From: Halobacteriovorax marinus SJ
GTDB lineage: Bacteria > Bdellovibrionota > Bacteriovoracia > Bacteriovoracales > Bacteriovoracaceae
Direction: 5' to 3'
DNA length: 64,000 nucleotides
NCBI RefSeq assembly: GCF_000210915.2
Contig: NC_016620.1
Coordinates: forward strand, 620,001-684,000
Shown here: piece by piece, positions 17,421 to 26,065 of the stretch
Layout of the letters: every line of letters begins with the position of its first letter
Position numbering within the stretch: the first letter of the stretch is position 1
Program-made: the position numbers and the translations under genes
Notes under the pieces: model-generated
The model's database searches: none
The model's input: the letters and a program-made list of their open reading frames with translations, nothing else
Told to the model about the DNA's origin: nothing

Positions 17421-18649
17421 TTTGCTCTTCTTAAAAAGATTTTACCTTTTTCTTTCTTCTCATTAAACTTTTGAGCGACTTCTCTTTTTACTTTAGAGTC
17501 TTTCGCAATATTTGTTGGCTCGCTTGACTCTCTTGTAAATTCTGCGGCCAGTGTATGGGCCTTAGAAGCATCCAGTCTTCCACCTGAGCTACACTTTTCG
17601 CTTAGAGTGATTTCCTGCTTCGCCGATTTCTTAATAATCATCTTTAATTCTTCAGCAGATAGTTGCGGGTAGTGAGACTTAATTAAAGCTGTTACACCTG
17701 AAACAAATGCTGTCGCCTGACTTGTTCCTGTTAAATAACCTGAACGGCTATGAGGAAGGGCAGACTTTATTCTGTAACCTGGAGCAGAAATATCTACTGT
17801 TTTCTTTCCAAAGTTAGATGAGCTTAAAACTTGCTTACTTTGGTTATGAGCTGTAACAGTAATGATATTCTTTAACCCGTAGCTTGCTGGGTAGTAAGCA
17901 TTATCTTTATTATCGATATTTGATTCTTCATTTCCTGCTGCTGCAACAACAAGGATTCCTTTCTCTTCAGCTTTCTTTAGGATCTCTAATTCTCTTCTAT
18001 CTGGCTCTGGACCACCACCTGAGTAATTGATGATATCAACACCCTTATTTACGGCATATTCTAGTGCTTCAATTGTTGAGTTTAAATTATCTTGTCCGTT
18101 TGCATTTCTATTGTAGTACTTAAGCGTTAGGATTTGTACTTTTGGGAAAACACTCTTGATGATTCCTGCAACGTGAGTTCCGTGTCCGTGATCATCATTT
18201 GGCTTATTAAGTGCTGTTCTTCCTTTTGAAAAATCAACTCCATAGTTAAGAAGACTTTCGTGACCTTGAAGAACGTGAATATTATTTTTTAGAAATGGAT
18301 GTTCTGGGTCAATTCCAGTATCGATAACTGCAACGACAATATCCTTTTTCTTCTTATAGTTTCTCCAAGCTTCAATGAGATTGATTGAAGACGATTTATT
18401 ATCTGGATCAACTCCCCAGCTTGCATAAGTCGACTTAAGAAGTGTGAGGTCTAAAGAGTCAGCATCTCTTACAACTGCTTCACTAGGCTTGAAGTACTTC
18501 TTCTTTGTTACTTTCTTAAGCATCTCAGGACTAAGGCTAGATTTTCTCGCCTTACCTGCGTCAGCATAAGAAGTTGCTGTCCCTAGGCTTAGAGTTAGGC
18601 CCAGAGTAAGAAGAACATTTGTAATTTTCGGTCTAAATGTTTGTGACAT
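17417..18649 (-). CDS. Secreted subtilisin-family serine protease
   Basis: An S8 peptidase with all catalytic parts: Asp in VVAVIDTGID, His in DHGHGTHVAGI, the oxyanion asparagine in AAAGNEESN and Ser in LTGTSQATAF. I start it at 18649, giving 410 residues, because GGAGA precedes that ATG and a good signal peptide follows (MSQTFRPKITNVLLTLGLTL, then cleavage near SYA). The reading frame continues 20 residues further upstream without support. A short prodomain of about 75 residues precedes the catalytic core and a lysine-rich tail follows it. It is expected to be exported. Confidence 0.92.
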   Translation of the reverse strand: MSQTFRPKITNVLLTLGLTLSLGTATSYADAGKARKSSLSPEMLKKVTKKKYFKPSEAVVRDADSLDLTLLKSTYASWGVDPDNKSSSINLIEAWRNYKKKKDIVVAVIDTGIDPEHPFLKNNIHVLQGHESLLNYGVDFSKGRTALNKPNDDHGHGTHVAGIIKSVFPKVQILTLKYYNRNANGQDNLNSTIEALEYAVNKGVDIINYSGGGPEPDRRELEILKKAEEKGILVVAAAGNEESNIDNKDNAYYPASYGLKNIITVTAHNQSKQVLSSSNFGKKTVDISAPGYRIKSALPHSRSGYLTGTSQATAFVSGVTALIKSHYPQLSAEELKMIIKKSAKQEITLSEKCSSGGRLDASKAHTLAAEFTRESSEPTNIAKDSKVKREVAQKFNEKKEKGKIFLRRAN

Positions 18650-18847
18650 TAGATGAATCTCCATCGCAATAATAATCAATCTTTTTTGAAATGTCTCGAT
18701 TGAGTACATTTCTGTAATCCCTTTTTATATAAGCAATCTTTAGGCCAAATAAAGCTCAGTATATCCAGTGGGTTAGAGGGGGTTTTAGGTGTGTAAATTG
18801 TCTAAGCTTATGAATAGTGTTTAAAAGTTAGTCACTTTGTCGAAGAT

Positions 18848-18923
18848 GGCCGTCAAAAAGTTAGTGAGTCATTTTGGTGACAAAAGATCAGAGCGAAGTG
18901 GCCCTGGTCTCCTGACGGGTGCC
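18848..18923 (+). ncRNA. Possible structured RNA element (unclassified)
   Basis: An outer stem pairs GGCCGTCA (18848-18855) with TGACG...GCC (18913-18923), with a three-base bulge. Inside, GTCA (18868-18871) pairs with TGAC (18878-18881), and AGATCA (18885-18890) pairs with TGGTCT (18905-18910). The composition is richer in GC than the surroundings. The region does not match any riboswitch, 6S, SRP or RNase P pattern I know. Hand pairing of this size can arise by chance, and the strand is a guess. Confidence 0.25.
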
Positions 18924-18980
18924 CTAAGTTGTTGAACTCATGAGGTAAAAACTGGCATCTAGATTGCTTTAAATTAAGTA

Positions 18981-18999
18981 GTGATCACGGATTGATCAC
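18981..18999. promoter_or_regulatory. Operator-like inverted repeat
   Basis: GTGATCA and TGATCAC are perfect 7-bp inverted arms separated by CGGAT. It lies 29 bp before the start codon of the small lipoprotein gene, in the position where a repressor would block transcription or translation initiation. Confidence 0.5.
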
Positions 19000-19027
19000 C
19001 AGTGAAATAGAGAACAGGGAAGTCCAA

Positions 19028-19246
19028 ATGAAATCAGTTTTATTTTCTTTATCATTCGTATTTATGATTTTAGCTTCGATGGTTTCTTGCCAAAGTCAGC
19101 GTACAAGGAGCATCGACTCTCATCAAGAGATTAGAAACGAAGCTATCTTTAGAAATGACTTTAAACTTGAGAGAGAAGTGACAAAGCTAATTGAGAATGC
19201 TTCACAAACTAAAGCGATTCAATTTGCTGGTGTAGATTTTAACTAA
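19028..19246 (+). CDS. Small lipoprotein
   Basis: A 72-residue protein beginning MKSVLFSLSFVFMILAS with lipobox SMVSC at residues 17-21, so the mature part is only about 52 residues, highly charged and without a recognised domain. I choose the ATG at 19028 because AGGGA precedes it by eight bases and the signal peptide starts there. The frame extends upstream to 18992 but that would place twelve charged residues before the signal. Its 3' end overlaps the convergent hemolysin-III-like gene by 4 bp. Confidence 0.7.
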   Translation: MKSVLFSLSFVFMILASMVSCQSQRTRSIDSHQEIRNEAIFRNDFKLEREVTKLIENASQTKAIQFAGVDFN

Positions 19247-19854
19247 GCAGATTTAATGCAAATATAGTGGGCGAAACTACCAGCGAGAACAAAGAGATGC
19301 CAAATGGCGTGTGTATAGGGAATCTTCTTTAGGGAGTAGAAAATGACTCCTACGGAATAGAGGATTCCTCCTGTCGCTAACCATTTCAAACTCTCGTGAC
19401 TTAGGGCCTTAAAAACATCTGCCCAGAAGAAGACTACTAACCAACCCATAATGAGGTATGAAAGCGTAGAGATAATTTTATTACTTTTACGGGACTTAAG
19501 TTTATAGATCGTTCCAAAGAAGGCAATGATCCAAACTAGAATGGTTACCGTTACTCCAAGTTGTCCGCCAACTTTATTCATCATTATTGGTGTATAAGAA
19601 CCTGCTATTAAATAATAGATACATATATGATCGAATTTCTTAAAAAGTAGTTTTCGGCTCTCAATTCTTGTTAAGTGATAGAAAGTAGAGGAACAATAAA
19701 GTGCAAGCAGAGAAAGTCCGTAGACGAGGTAACTAGCACCTAAGCTTAGAAATGAGAGTATGACATAAATTGAAAGGACAATCCCTAGAAAGTGAGTAAG
19801 GGTGTTTGCAATCTCTTCATTATCTGTATAGCCACTGATATTTCTCGAATTCAT
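19243..19854 (-). CDS. Hemolysin III / PAQR-family membrane protein
   Basis: A 203-residue integral membrane protein of the hemolysin III (YqfA) family, with about seven hydrophobic segments. The conserved metal-site residues are in place: EIANTLTHFLG at the start, SSTFYHL and FDHICIYYLIAGSYTP in the middle, and HAIWHLFVLAGSFAHY near the end. Related proteins act in lipid or membrane homeostasis; the haemolysin name is historical. It lies downstream of the DksA-like gene on the same strand but beyond a terminator. Confidence 0.88.
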   Translation of the reverse strand: MNSRNISGYTDNEEIANTLTHFLGIVLSIYVILSFLSLGASYLVYGLSLLALYCSSTFYHLTRIESRKLLFKKFDHICIYYLIAGSYTPIMMNKVGGQLGVTVTILVWIIAFFGTIYKLKSRKSNKIISTLSYLIMGWLVVFFWADVFKALSHESLKWLATGGILYSVGVIFYSLKKIPYTHAIWHLFVLAGSFAHYICIKSA

Positions 19855-19920
19855 AATCCATACTATACATGAGATAAGAGCGTAGAGAAGGTGACTTCTA
19901 AGGTATTACATTTTTTTTAC

Positions 19921-19948
19921 ATAAAAAAAGGAGCTATGAAAGCTCCTT
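19921..19948 (-). terminator. Rho-independent terminator after the DksA-like gene
   Basis: AAGGAGCT (19928-19935) pairs with AGCTCCTT (19941-19948) over a five-base loop. On the minus strand the hairpin is followed by a run of T. It should end the DksA-like transcript before the hemolysin-III-like gene. Confidence 0.85.
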
Positions 19949-19975
19949 GTTTATGAAGTAAATTTAAGTAGTGAA

Positions 19976-20347
19976 TTATCCAACACGACCGAAACGACCT
20001 TGTTCTCTTTCTTGTTCTTCAGCATGAGTTATGCACAAAGTAGTCCAAGGTTGATTTTCAAGTCTCTTCTTACCAATAGGTTCATCACAATCGTCACAGA
20101 ACCCATAAGTACCGTCTTCAACTCTTTCAAGGGCCTCTTCAATTGCTCTAAGCTTAGAGAGCTCTCTTTGGCGCATATTAAAAGTAACTTGTTGATTTAT
20201 TACACTTTGAGCTAGGTCTGCTTCGTCAGCCAGGTCATCGCTTGAAATTTGAAGATCTTCTGTAGACTTGAGTAGCCCACCATTAAGAATTTCCTGACGT
20301 TTCTTTAGTAGAATTGTCTTAAAGTGTTCGAGATTGACCTTTCCCAT
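19976..20347 (-). CDS. DksA/TraR-family transcription factor
   Basis: A 123-residue RNA polymerase secondary-channel factor. The N-terminal coiled coil has DLADEADLA, matching the D-x-x-D-x-A tip that E. coli DksA needs for activity. The zinc-finger region is FCDDCDEPIGKKRLE followed by CITH. The fourth cysteine of the classical DksA finger is thus replaced by histidine. A strong AGGAGG site precedes the ATG at 20347. The frame runs 32 residues further upstream without a ribosome site. It probably mediates stringent or starvation control of transcription. Confidence 0.88.
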   Translation of the reverse strand: MGKVNLEHFKTILLKKRQEILNGGLLKSTEDLQISSDDLADEADLAQSVINQQVTFNMRQRELSKLRAIEEALERVEDGTYGFCDDCDEPIGKKRLENQPWTTLCITHAEEQEREQGRFGRVG

Positions 20348-20520
20348 ACTATTCCTCCTTGAATACTTGGCAACAACAATTTTACATTTGTTGAGCATGG
20401 TTGGCCCACACAATATTGTAAACATTGGTTGTGTACAATACAAGCTAAAAATTATGCAGGGAGAAATGGGAATAATTTATCATTAGCAGATCAAAAGTCT
20501 CGTGTATTTGAGGAGGTTTT

Positions 20521-20997
20521 ATGAATAAGAAAGAAGCAGCAAAGGCCATTGGACATATTCCTTCAGGGCTCTTTATAGTCGCAGTTTCCGACGGTGGAGT
20601 TAAGCAGGGTTACTTGGCAAGTTGGGTGCAGCAGGTGAGTTTTGATCCTCTGTTAATCTCAATTGCTATAAATAAATCTCGTCCGGGATACGAAGCAATT
20701 ATGTCGGGTAAAACATTTACAGTAAATGTCGTGGGCGAACATGAGATGGGTTACTTAAAACACTTTTGGAGTGGTTATGATCCTGCAGATTCTCCCTTTG
20801 ATAAAATGGATTGTAATATGTCTGAGGCGGGAGGAGTTGTTCTAAAGGATGCGAAGTCTGTTTTGGAGTGCAGAGTGAAGGACTCTATTAAGCCAGGAGA
20901 CCATGAAATAATAATTGCAGAGGTTACTGCTAGCTACACCCTAAGTGAAGGGGCACCAATTAAGGTACACACCAGAGCGACAGGTTTAGATTACTAG
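20521..20997 (+). CDS. Flavin reductase-like domain protein
   Basis: A 158-residue FMN-binding split-barrel protein of the flavoredoxin / flavin reductase group. Typical segments are IPSGLFIVAVSDG, YLASWVQQVSFDPLLISIAI (flavin-binding) and FTVNVVGEHEMGYLKHFW. The physiological partner is not evident from neighbours. A near-perfect GAGGAGG ribosome site lies just before the ATG. It is divergent from the DksA-like gene and convergent with mltG. Confidence 0.85.
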   Translation: MNKKEAAKAIGHIPSGLFIVAVSDGGVKQGYLASWVQQVSFDPLLISIAINKSRPGYEAIMSGKTFTVNVVGEHEMGYLKHFWSGYDPADSPFDKMDCNMSEAGGVVLKDAKSVLECRVKDSIKPGDHEIIIAEVTASYTLSEGAPIKVHTRATGLDY

Positions 20998-21014
20998 CAA
21001 CTCATTGGGGAGAC

Positions 21015-22049
21015 CTATTTCTTATTAAGGTCTCTCCAAGATTTTCCTTTTCTATTCTTAGCATTCTTTTGAAACTCATTAACAGCTCTTCTATGTTGCT
21101 TATAAGTTTCAGAGAAAATATGTGTACCATCGTTCTTGCTTACAAAGTAGAGGTACTTGTGAGTGTCAGGGCTGAGTACAGCTTTAATAGATTCCAGTCC
21201 TGGATTAGAAATAGGCCCAATAGGAAGAGCAGGTATTTTATAAGTATTATATTCTGTTCTCTCTAGTAGATGTTTCTTTCTAAGGTTGCCATTGTAGTTT
21301 TCCCATATTCCATAAATTGTCGTAGGGTCAGACTGTAGTCTCATTCTCTTCTTTAATCTATTGTGAAACACTCCTGCAATTTGAGGTCGCTCAAAACTAG
21401 CGCCAGTTTCTTTTTCTACGACAGAGGCCAAAATAATAACTGAGTGTTTAGAGAGTTTTGATTTTGAAAAATCAACCTCAGCCGTTTTATTATTAAACGT
21501 ATTTACCATTGTCTTAATTACAGTCGCCGCAGGAGTATTCTTCGCAAAGTGGTAAGTCTCTGGGTAGAGGTAGCCTTCAACTCGCGAAGCAGGGATACCT
21601 AAAGAAGAAACAAAGTCAGGACTTTTTGATAACTTTATAAAGCTCTCTTTATCGGTAACTTTCTCAGCTGATAAGATATCTGCAATTTGAAAGAGGTTCT
21701 TACCTTCAGGAATTGTAACAGAAATCGTCTGCCCTTTACCTGTTGTAAGAATAGTAATGATATCGAGCATATTTGTTCCAGGCTTTATAATATAATTTCC
21801 TGCCTTAAAATCACTCAATGAATTATTGATCTTATTGTAGCGGTAAAAGAGTTTTGAACTACTGATAAGTTCTTGCGTCGCTAGGTGATGATTAATCTTA
21901 GAGAAACCTTCTCCTGGTTTAATCACAAAAGTCTTTTCGGGACCTTGATATTTCCAAATTGCGATAGAGTAATAAACTTTTAATCCACCAGCAAAGATAC
22001 CTAGGAGTGGACCCAATACTAAAAATATAAATAAATGTTTCTTTGTCAT
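21015..22049 (-). CDS. mltG: Endolytic murein transglycosylase MltG
   Basis: Inner-membrane lytic transglycosylase thought to cut nascent glycan strands and set their length. One N-terminal membrane helix (LFIFLVLGPLLGIFAGGLKVY) is followed by a LysM-like region (FVIKPGEGFSKINHHL) and the YceG domain, with the catalytic Glu in ASVVEKETGASFERP and RLQSDPTTIYG. I start it at 22049 (344 residues), since the longer reading from 22088 puts polar residues before the helix. ruvX lies upstream on the same strand, 50 bp away. Confidence 0.92.
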   Translation of the reverse strand: MTKKHLFIFLVLGPLLGIFAGGLKVYYSIAIWKYQGPEKTFVIKPGEGFSKINHHLATQELISSSKLFYRYNKINNSLSDFKAGNYIIKPGTNMLDIITILTTGKGQTISVTIPEGKNLFQIADILSAEKVTDKESFIKLSKSPDFVSSLGIPASRVEGYLYPETYHFAKNTPAATVIKTMVNTFNNKTAEVDFSKSKLSKHSVIILASVVEKETGASFERPQIAGVFHNRLKKRMRLQSDPTTIYGIWENYNGNLRKKHLLERTEYNTYKIPALPIGPISNPGLESIKAVLSPDTHKYLYFVSKNDGTHIFSETYKQHRRAVNEFQKNAKNRKGKSWRDLNKK

Positions 22050-22099
22050 AATAGTTCCAAGGATAATGGTCAAAGTGATTCTCGACAAGTCTAAAGAAT

Positions 22100-22561
22100 T
22101 TAATTCCTCATAAAGTCTTCTAGAATGATAGTGGCCGCGACTTCATCAATTCTCTTTGGGTCTACCTTAAAGTTAAATTGAGGAGAGTTCTTCATTCTCT
22201 CTTGTGCGGCATTTGAGCTTAGAGTTTCGTCCTGTTCATAGATCTGAAGATCACTAAATTTTTCTTCTAATAATGTTTTAAATTGTCGCACTTTCTTCGT
22301 CATCTCTGACTCATTTCCGTCGAGATAAAAGGGGATACCTAAGACAATAACCTCGAAGAAATCTTCTTCTATAATGAGAGATAGTTCATCGATGAGTTGT
22401 TCATCGCTTTGATAAATAATTCTTCCTCTAGCTTGAGGAAATGGTTCCCTGCCTGGGCAGTAGCAGGCAAGTCCTGTGACTTTAAGACCGTAATCAATGG
22501 AGAGAATGTTCAAGCCTTTGAATTTGTTGAAGTTCTCATAGGATTCGAATTCATTTTGCAT
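22100..22561 (-). CDS. ruvX: Holliday junction resolvase-like / pre-16S rRNA nuclease RuvX
   Basis: A 153-residue YqgF-family RNase H-like nuclease implicated in 16S rRNA 5' maturation. The three acidic motifs are visible: SIDYGLKVTG near residue 20, EQDETLSS near residue 110 and RIDEVAATIIL near residue 140. It is slightly longer than usual because of the N-terminal extension. It probably shares a transcript with mltG downstream and is divergent from rho. Confidence 0.88.
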   Translation of the reverse strand: MQNEFESYENFNKFKGLNILSIDYGLKVTGLACYCPGREPFPQARGRIIYQSDEQLIDELSLIIEEDFFEVIVLGIPFYLDGNESEMTKKVRQFKTLLEEKFSDLQIYEQDETLSSNAAQERMKNSPQFNFKVDPKRIDEVAATIILEDFMRN

Positions 22562-22611
22562 AGTGATTAACTATGTAACTAAGATTTTGCCCCGTGGCAA
22601 GCAATATCATC

Positions 22612-22641
22612 TTGACAATTTTGCGCGCCATCAACGATAAT
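22612..22641 (+). promoter_or_regulatory. Probable rho promoter
   Basis: TTGACA at 22612-22617 and GATAAT at 22636-22641 are 18 bp apart. The start of transcription would lie near 22648, leaving a leader of about 105 bases before the rho start codon. That is in keeping with the autogenous, leader-dependent control of rho known in other bacteria. Confidence 0.65.
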
Positions 22642-22754
22642 TAAACCACTAACTCAGTTATAAATTCCCTCGAAATTAATATCAAATAAAAGCCTCGGGG
22701 CGTGAGAACCACAAATTATAATCCAAAATTATATATTATCAGGAGAAAGGATTA

Positions 22755-24002
22755 ATGCACCTTAATGACCTAAGAGAAAAGGAAATTAAAGAACTCATTA
22801 AGATGGGTGAAAAGTTAAAAGTAGAAAATGCGTCGGGGATGAAAACTCACGAATTAATTTTCGCTCTTCTAAAAACATCAGCTAAAAATAAAGAAGATAT
22901 TTTTGGTTCAGGTGTTCTAGAGATCCTTCCAGATGGTTTTGGTTTCCTAAGATCTCCTGGTTATAACTACCTTCCTGGTGCCGATGATATTTATGTATCT
23001 CCAAGTCAAATTAGAAGATTTGGTCTTAGAAAAGGTGACTCATTAGAGGGACAGATAAGACCTCCAAAAGATAATGAAAGATACTTTGCTCTATTAAAAG
23101 TTCAAACAATTAATGGTCAAACACCAGAAGCACATAAGAAAACAGTACTCTTTGATAACCTAACTCCACTGTACCCTGATAAGCAGATTAACTTAGAGTC
23201 AAAGCCAACTAATTACTCTACAAGAATGATTAATCTATTTGTTCCTCAAGGTTTTGGACAAAGATGTCTAATCGTTGCACCACCTAAGGCCGGTAAGACA
23301 ATGCTACTTCAGGAAGTGGCCAACTCAATTACTGATAATCATCCAGATGCGAAATTAATTGTTCTTCTAATCGATGAAAGACCGGAAGAAGTAACAGATA
23401 TGAAGAGAAACGTTCAAGCTGAAGTTGTTTCAAGTACGTTTGATGAGCCTGCAAATAGACACGTTCAAGTTGCTGAAATGGTTTTAGAGAAAGCGAAGCG
23501 TTTAACTGAAGCAGGTGATGACGTTGTTATTCTATTAGATTCAATTACTCGTCTTGCTCGTGCATATAACACAGTTGTTCCACCTTCTGGTAAAATCTTA
23601 TCTGGTGGTGTTGATTCAAATGCACTTCACAGACCAAAGAGATTCTTTGGAGCTGCAAGAAATATTGAAAATGGTGGATCATTAACAATTATTGCAACAG
23701 CTCTTGTAGATACTGGTTCAAGAATGGATGAAGTTATCTTTGAAGAATTCAAAGGTACAGGTAACTCAGAAATTCAACTTGATAGAAAACTTTTAGAGAA
23801 GAGAATTTTCCCTGCTCTAGATATTAATAAGTCATCAACTCGTAAAGAAGACCTCTTAATGGATCCACTCGATCTACAAAGAACTTATGTTTTAAGAAAG
23901 GTTCTTCACCCAATGTCTACGATTGATGCGATGGAGTTTATGCTCCAAAGAGTTACTAAGACTAAGACGAATGCAGAGTTCTTAGAATCAATGAACTCTT
24001 AA
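22755..24002 (+). CDS. rho: Transcription termination factor Rho
   Basis: Hexameric RNA-dependent ATPase that ends transcription. The N-terminal helical domain (residues 1-45) is followed by the cold-shock-type RNA-binding domain ([20 protein letters not shown]). The ATPase domain has Walker A at [19 protein letters not shown] and [13 protein letters not shown]. Residues RRFFGAARN and the C-terminal RKVLHPM region match the family. The 415-residue length is normal. AGGAG precedes the ATG. A hairpin terminator follows, so prfA is at least partly separate. Confidence 0.98.
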   Translation: MHLNDLREKEIKELIKMGEKLKVENASGMKTHELIFALLKTSAKNKEDIFGSGVLEILPDGFGFLRSPGYNYLPGADDIYVSPSQIRRFGLRKGDSLEGQIRPPKDNERYFALLKVQTINGQTPEAHKKTVLFDNLTPLYPDKQINLESKPTNYSTRMINLFVPQGFGQRCLIVAPPKAGKTMLLQEVANSITDNHPDAKLIVLLIDERPEEVTDMKRNVQAEVVSSTFDEPANRHVQVAEMVLEKAKRLTEAGDDVVILLDSITRLARAYNTVVPPSGKILSGGVDSNALHRPKRFFGAARNIENGGSLTIIATALVDTGSRMDEVIFEEFKGTGNSEIQLDRKLLEKRIFPALDINKSSTRKEDLLMDPLDLQRTYVLRKVLHPMSTIDAMEFMLQRVTKTKTNAEFLESMNS

Positions 24003-24026
24003 AGTTAAAGAATAAGTAATTTTGAT

Positions 24027-24056
24027 GCCCTTCCTAAGTGAAGGGCTTATTTATTT
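24027..24056 (+). terminator. Rho-independent terminator after rho
   Basis: GCCCTTC (24027-24033) and GAAGGGC (24040-24046) form a 7-bp stem with a 6-base loop, followed by a T-rich tract. It falls in the 81-bp gap between rho and prfA. Confidence 0.8.
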
Positions 24057-24083
24057 GTAGGCTATAAAAATAGGAAAAAAAAT

Positions 24084-25157
24084 ATGTCTATGTTTGATAA
24101 ACTTGATGCCGTAATTGAAAGGTTTGAGACGTTAACAGAAAAGCTAGCTGACCCAACGATCTACGACAGACAAGATGAATTTAAGAAGATTTCTAGTGAG
24201 AGATCTAACTTAGAAGAAGTTGTTGTTGCTTATAAAGAATATCGTCAAATGAAAGAAGATATTGATGAAGCAAAAGAAATTTTAAAGAATGAGAAAGATG
24301 AAGATATGAAGGAGATGGCAAAAGAAGTCATCGCCGAAAACGAGCCACAAATTCCAGAGATGGAAGAGCGCCTTACAATTCTTCTACTTCCAAAAGACCC
24401 TCTCGATGATAAGAACGTGATGATGGAAATTCGTGCCGGAGCTGGTGGGGATGAAGCTTCAATTTTCGTTGGAGATGTCTATAGAATGTACTCAAACTAC
24501 TTTAGAGATCTAGGTTTCAAAGTAGAGCAGGTTTCGATCTCAGAAGGTGATGAGGGTATTAAAGAAATTATCTTCTCTGTCTCTGGTGAGAAAGTATACT
24601 CAAAGCTTAAGTATGAGTCTGGTGTTCACAGAGTTCAACGTGTCCCTAAAACGGAGTCTCAGGGAAGGGTCCATACCTCGACAATTACTGTCGCAGTTAT
24701 GCCGGAAACTGATGATGTGGAATTTGATCTAGATATGAATGATGTACGTATTGATGTTTACCGCTCTGGTGGAGCCGGTGGGCAGTCGGTAAATACAACT
24801 GACTCAGCGGTTAGAGTAACACACATTCCAACAGGAACGGTTGTGGCCAACCAAGATCAGAAGTCTCAGCTTAAAAATAAAGAGAAGGCGCTGAGAATCT
24901 TAAAGAATAGAATTTACGATAAAATGCTTCAGGAGAAAAATGCTGCTGAAGCTGCTGAGAGAAAAGGTCTTGTAGGAACGGGTGATAGGTCTGAGCGAAT
25001 TAGAACTTATAACTTTCCTCAAGGACGACTAACAGATCATCGTATTGGATTAACTCTCTACTCTCTCGATAAGATTATCGAAGGTGATATGACACCTGTT
25101 ACAGATGCTCTTATTGCTCACAACCAAGCTGAGCTACTTAAGGGTCAAGAAGAGTAA
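24084..25157 (+). CDS. prfA: Peptide chain release factor 1
   Basis: Recognises UAA and UAG and triggers peptide release. The 357-residue protein has the GGQ loop in GGAGGQSVNTTDSAVRVTH near residue 230, preceded by the stop-codon-reading region ending in VPKTESQGRVHTSTITVAV. The RF1-type spacing and the neighbour prmC support RF1 over RF2. The stop codon overlaps the prmC start by one base. Confidence 0.97.
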   Translation: MSMFDKLDAVIERFETLTEKLADPTIYDRQDEFKKISSERSNLEEVVVAYKEYRQMKEDIDEAKEILKNEKDEDMKEMAKEVIAENEPQIPEMEERLTILLLPKDPLDDKNVMMEIRAGAGGDEASIFVGDVYRMYSNYFRDLGFKVEQVSISEGDEGIKEIIFSVSGEKVYSKLKYESGVHRVQRVPKTESQGRVHTSTITVAVMPETDDVEFDLDMNDVRIDVYRSGGAGGQSVNTTDSAVRVTHIPTGTVVANQDQKSQLKNKEKALRILKNRIYDKMLQEKNAAEAAERKGLVGTGDRSERIRTYNFPQGRLTDHRIGLTLYSLDKIIEGDMTPVTDALIAHNQAELLKGQEE

Positions 25158-26056
25158 TGATTCCAATAAGTCTTGGAACATATTTAGAGAATTTCTTCTC
25201 TGATAAAAAAGAGAGATTGTCTGAATTGTATCCAGGTTTAACAATCAATAGATTAAAAGATGAACTCACTCAATATGCGAGACAGAAGAAGATCAATGTA
25301 GATGATTTATTTTCTTCTCGCTATATTCCGAGTCATACAAATCCAATTACAAATTACTTTAATAGTTTAGTTAAGGGTTACCCTCTCGAGTATATTCGAG
25401 GAAGGGCCCATTTCTATAAATCTGAATTTGATGTTTCAGAAAATGTTTTAATTCCTCGTAGTGAAACTGAAATTCTAGTCGAGACGGCTTCATCTTTTCT
25501 TAGGGATTGGATGAAAATGTCAGATGAGAGACTTAGGATTTTAGATATAGGCACGGGGAGTGGGGCAATTATAATTTCTCTCTTGCAAGAGATGCCTCGT
25601 CCGCTTGAGGCATTTGCAACAGATATTTCAAAAGATGCTCTAGAGGTTGCTAGAAGAAATTACTTTAACCTTCGCTACACAATTCCTAGGGAGTCATCTC
25701 TTCGACTTATTTGTACTGATCGAATGAATGATTTAGATCAAGAGAAGTTTCATCTAATCGTGAGTAATCCTCCCTATATTAAAAAGAGAGAGGACCGAGA
25801 CTTTGTTCATCATCAAGTAGATAATTATGAGCCGCATTTGGCCCTCTATTTAGAGGATGACTCATATGATGAGTGGTTTAGAACTCTCTTTAAGCAAGTA
25901 CTGAACTCCCTTTATGAAGAAGGGATATTTATTATGGAAGGTCATGAAGATCATCTTGAAGACCTGTGTGAAGTTTGCAATATGATAGGTTTTTCAACTG
26001 TGAAAATCCTCAAGGACTACACCAATAGAAATCGCTTCTTAGTAGCGAAGAAATAG
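25157..26056 (+). CDS. prmC: Release factor glutamine methyltransferase
   Basis: Methylates the glutamine of the GGQ motif in release factors; its coupling to prfA (TAATG overlap) matches a widespread gene order. The 299-residue protein has the N-terminal helical domain, YIRGRAHFY, SAM motif I ILDIGTGSGAI near residue 128 and the substrate-binding VSNPPYIK near residue 202. Slight additions near DWMKMSDERL lengthen it beyond the E. coli form. Confidence 0.95.
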   Translation: MIPISLGTYLENFFSDKKERLSELYPGLTINRLKDELTQYARQKKINVDDLFSSRYIPSHTNPITNYFNSLVKGYPLEYIRGRAHFYKSEFDVSENVLIPRSETEILVETASSFLRDWMKMSDERLRILDIGTGSGAIIISLLQEMPRPLEAFATDISKDALEVARRNYFNLRYTIPRESSLRLICTDRMNDLDQEKFHLIVSNPPYIKKREDRDFVHHQVDNYEPHLALYLEDDSYDEWFRTLFKQVLNSLYEEGIFIMEGHEDHLEDLCEVCNMIGFSTVKILKDYTNRNRFLVAKK

Positions 26057-26065
26057 GATTTAAAA

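Larger units (their letters stand above)
18650..19027. other. Intergenic region with candidate RNA structure and palindrome
   Basis: No gene is visible in these 378 bases. The left part is the leader of the divergent subtilase. Positions 18848-18923 can fold into a closed multi-stem structure (separate entry). The right end carries a 7-bp inverted repeat at 18981-18999 in front of the small lipoprotein gene. No convincing promoter pair was found by eye. Confidence 0.5.

Noticed and set aside
18848-18923. 6S, SRP or RNase P RNA
   Set aside because: The characteristic conserved loops and lengths of these RNAs are absent, so only an unclassified candidate is kept.
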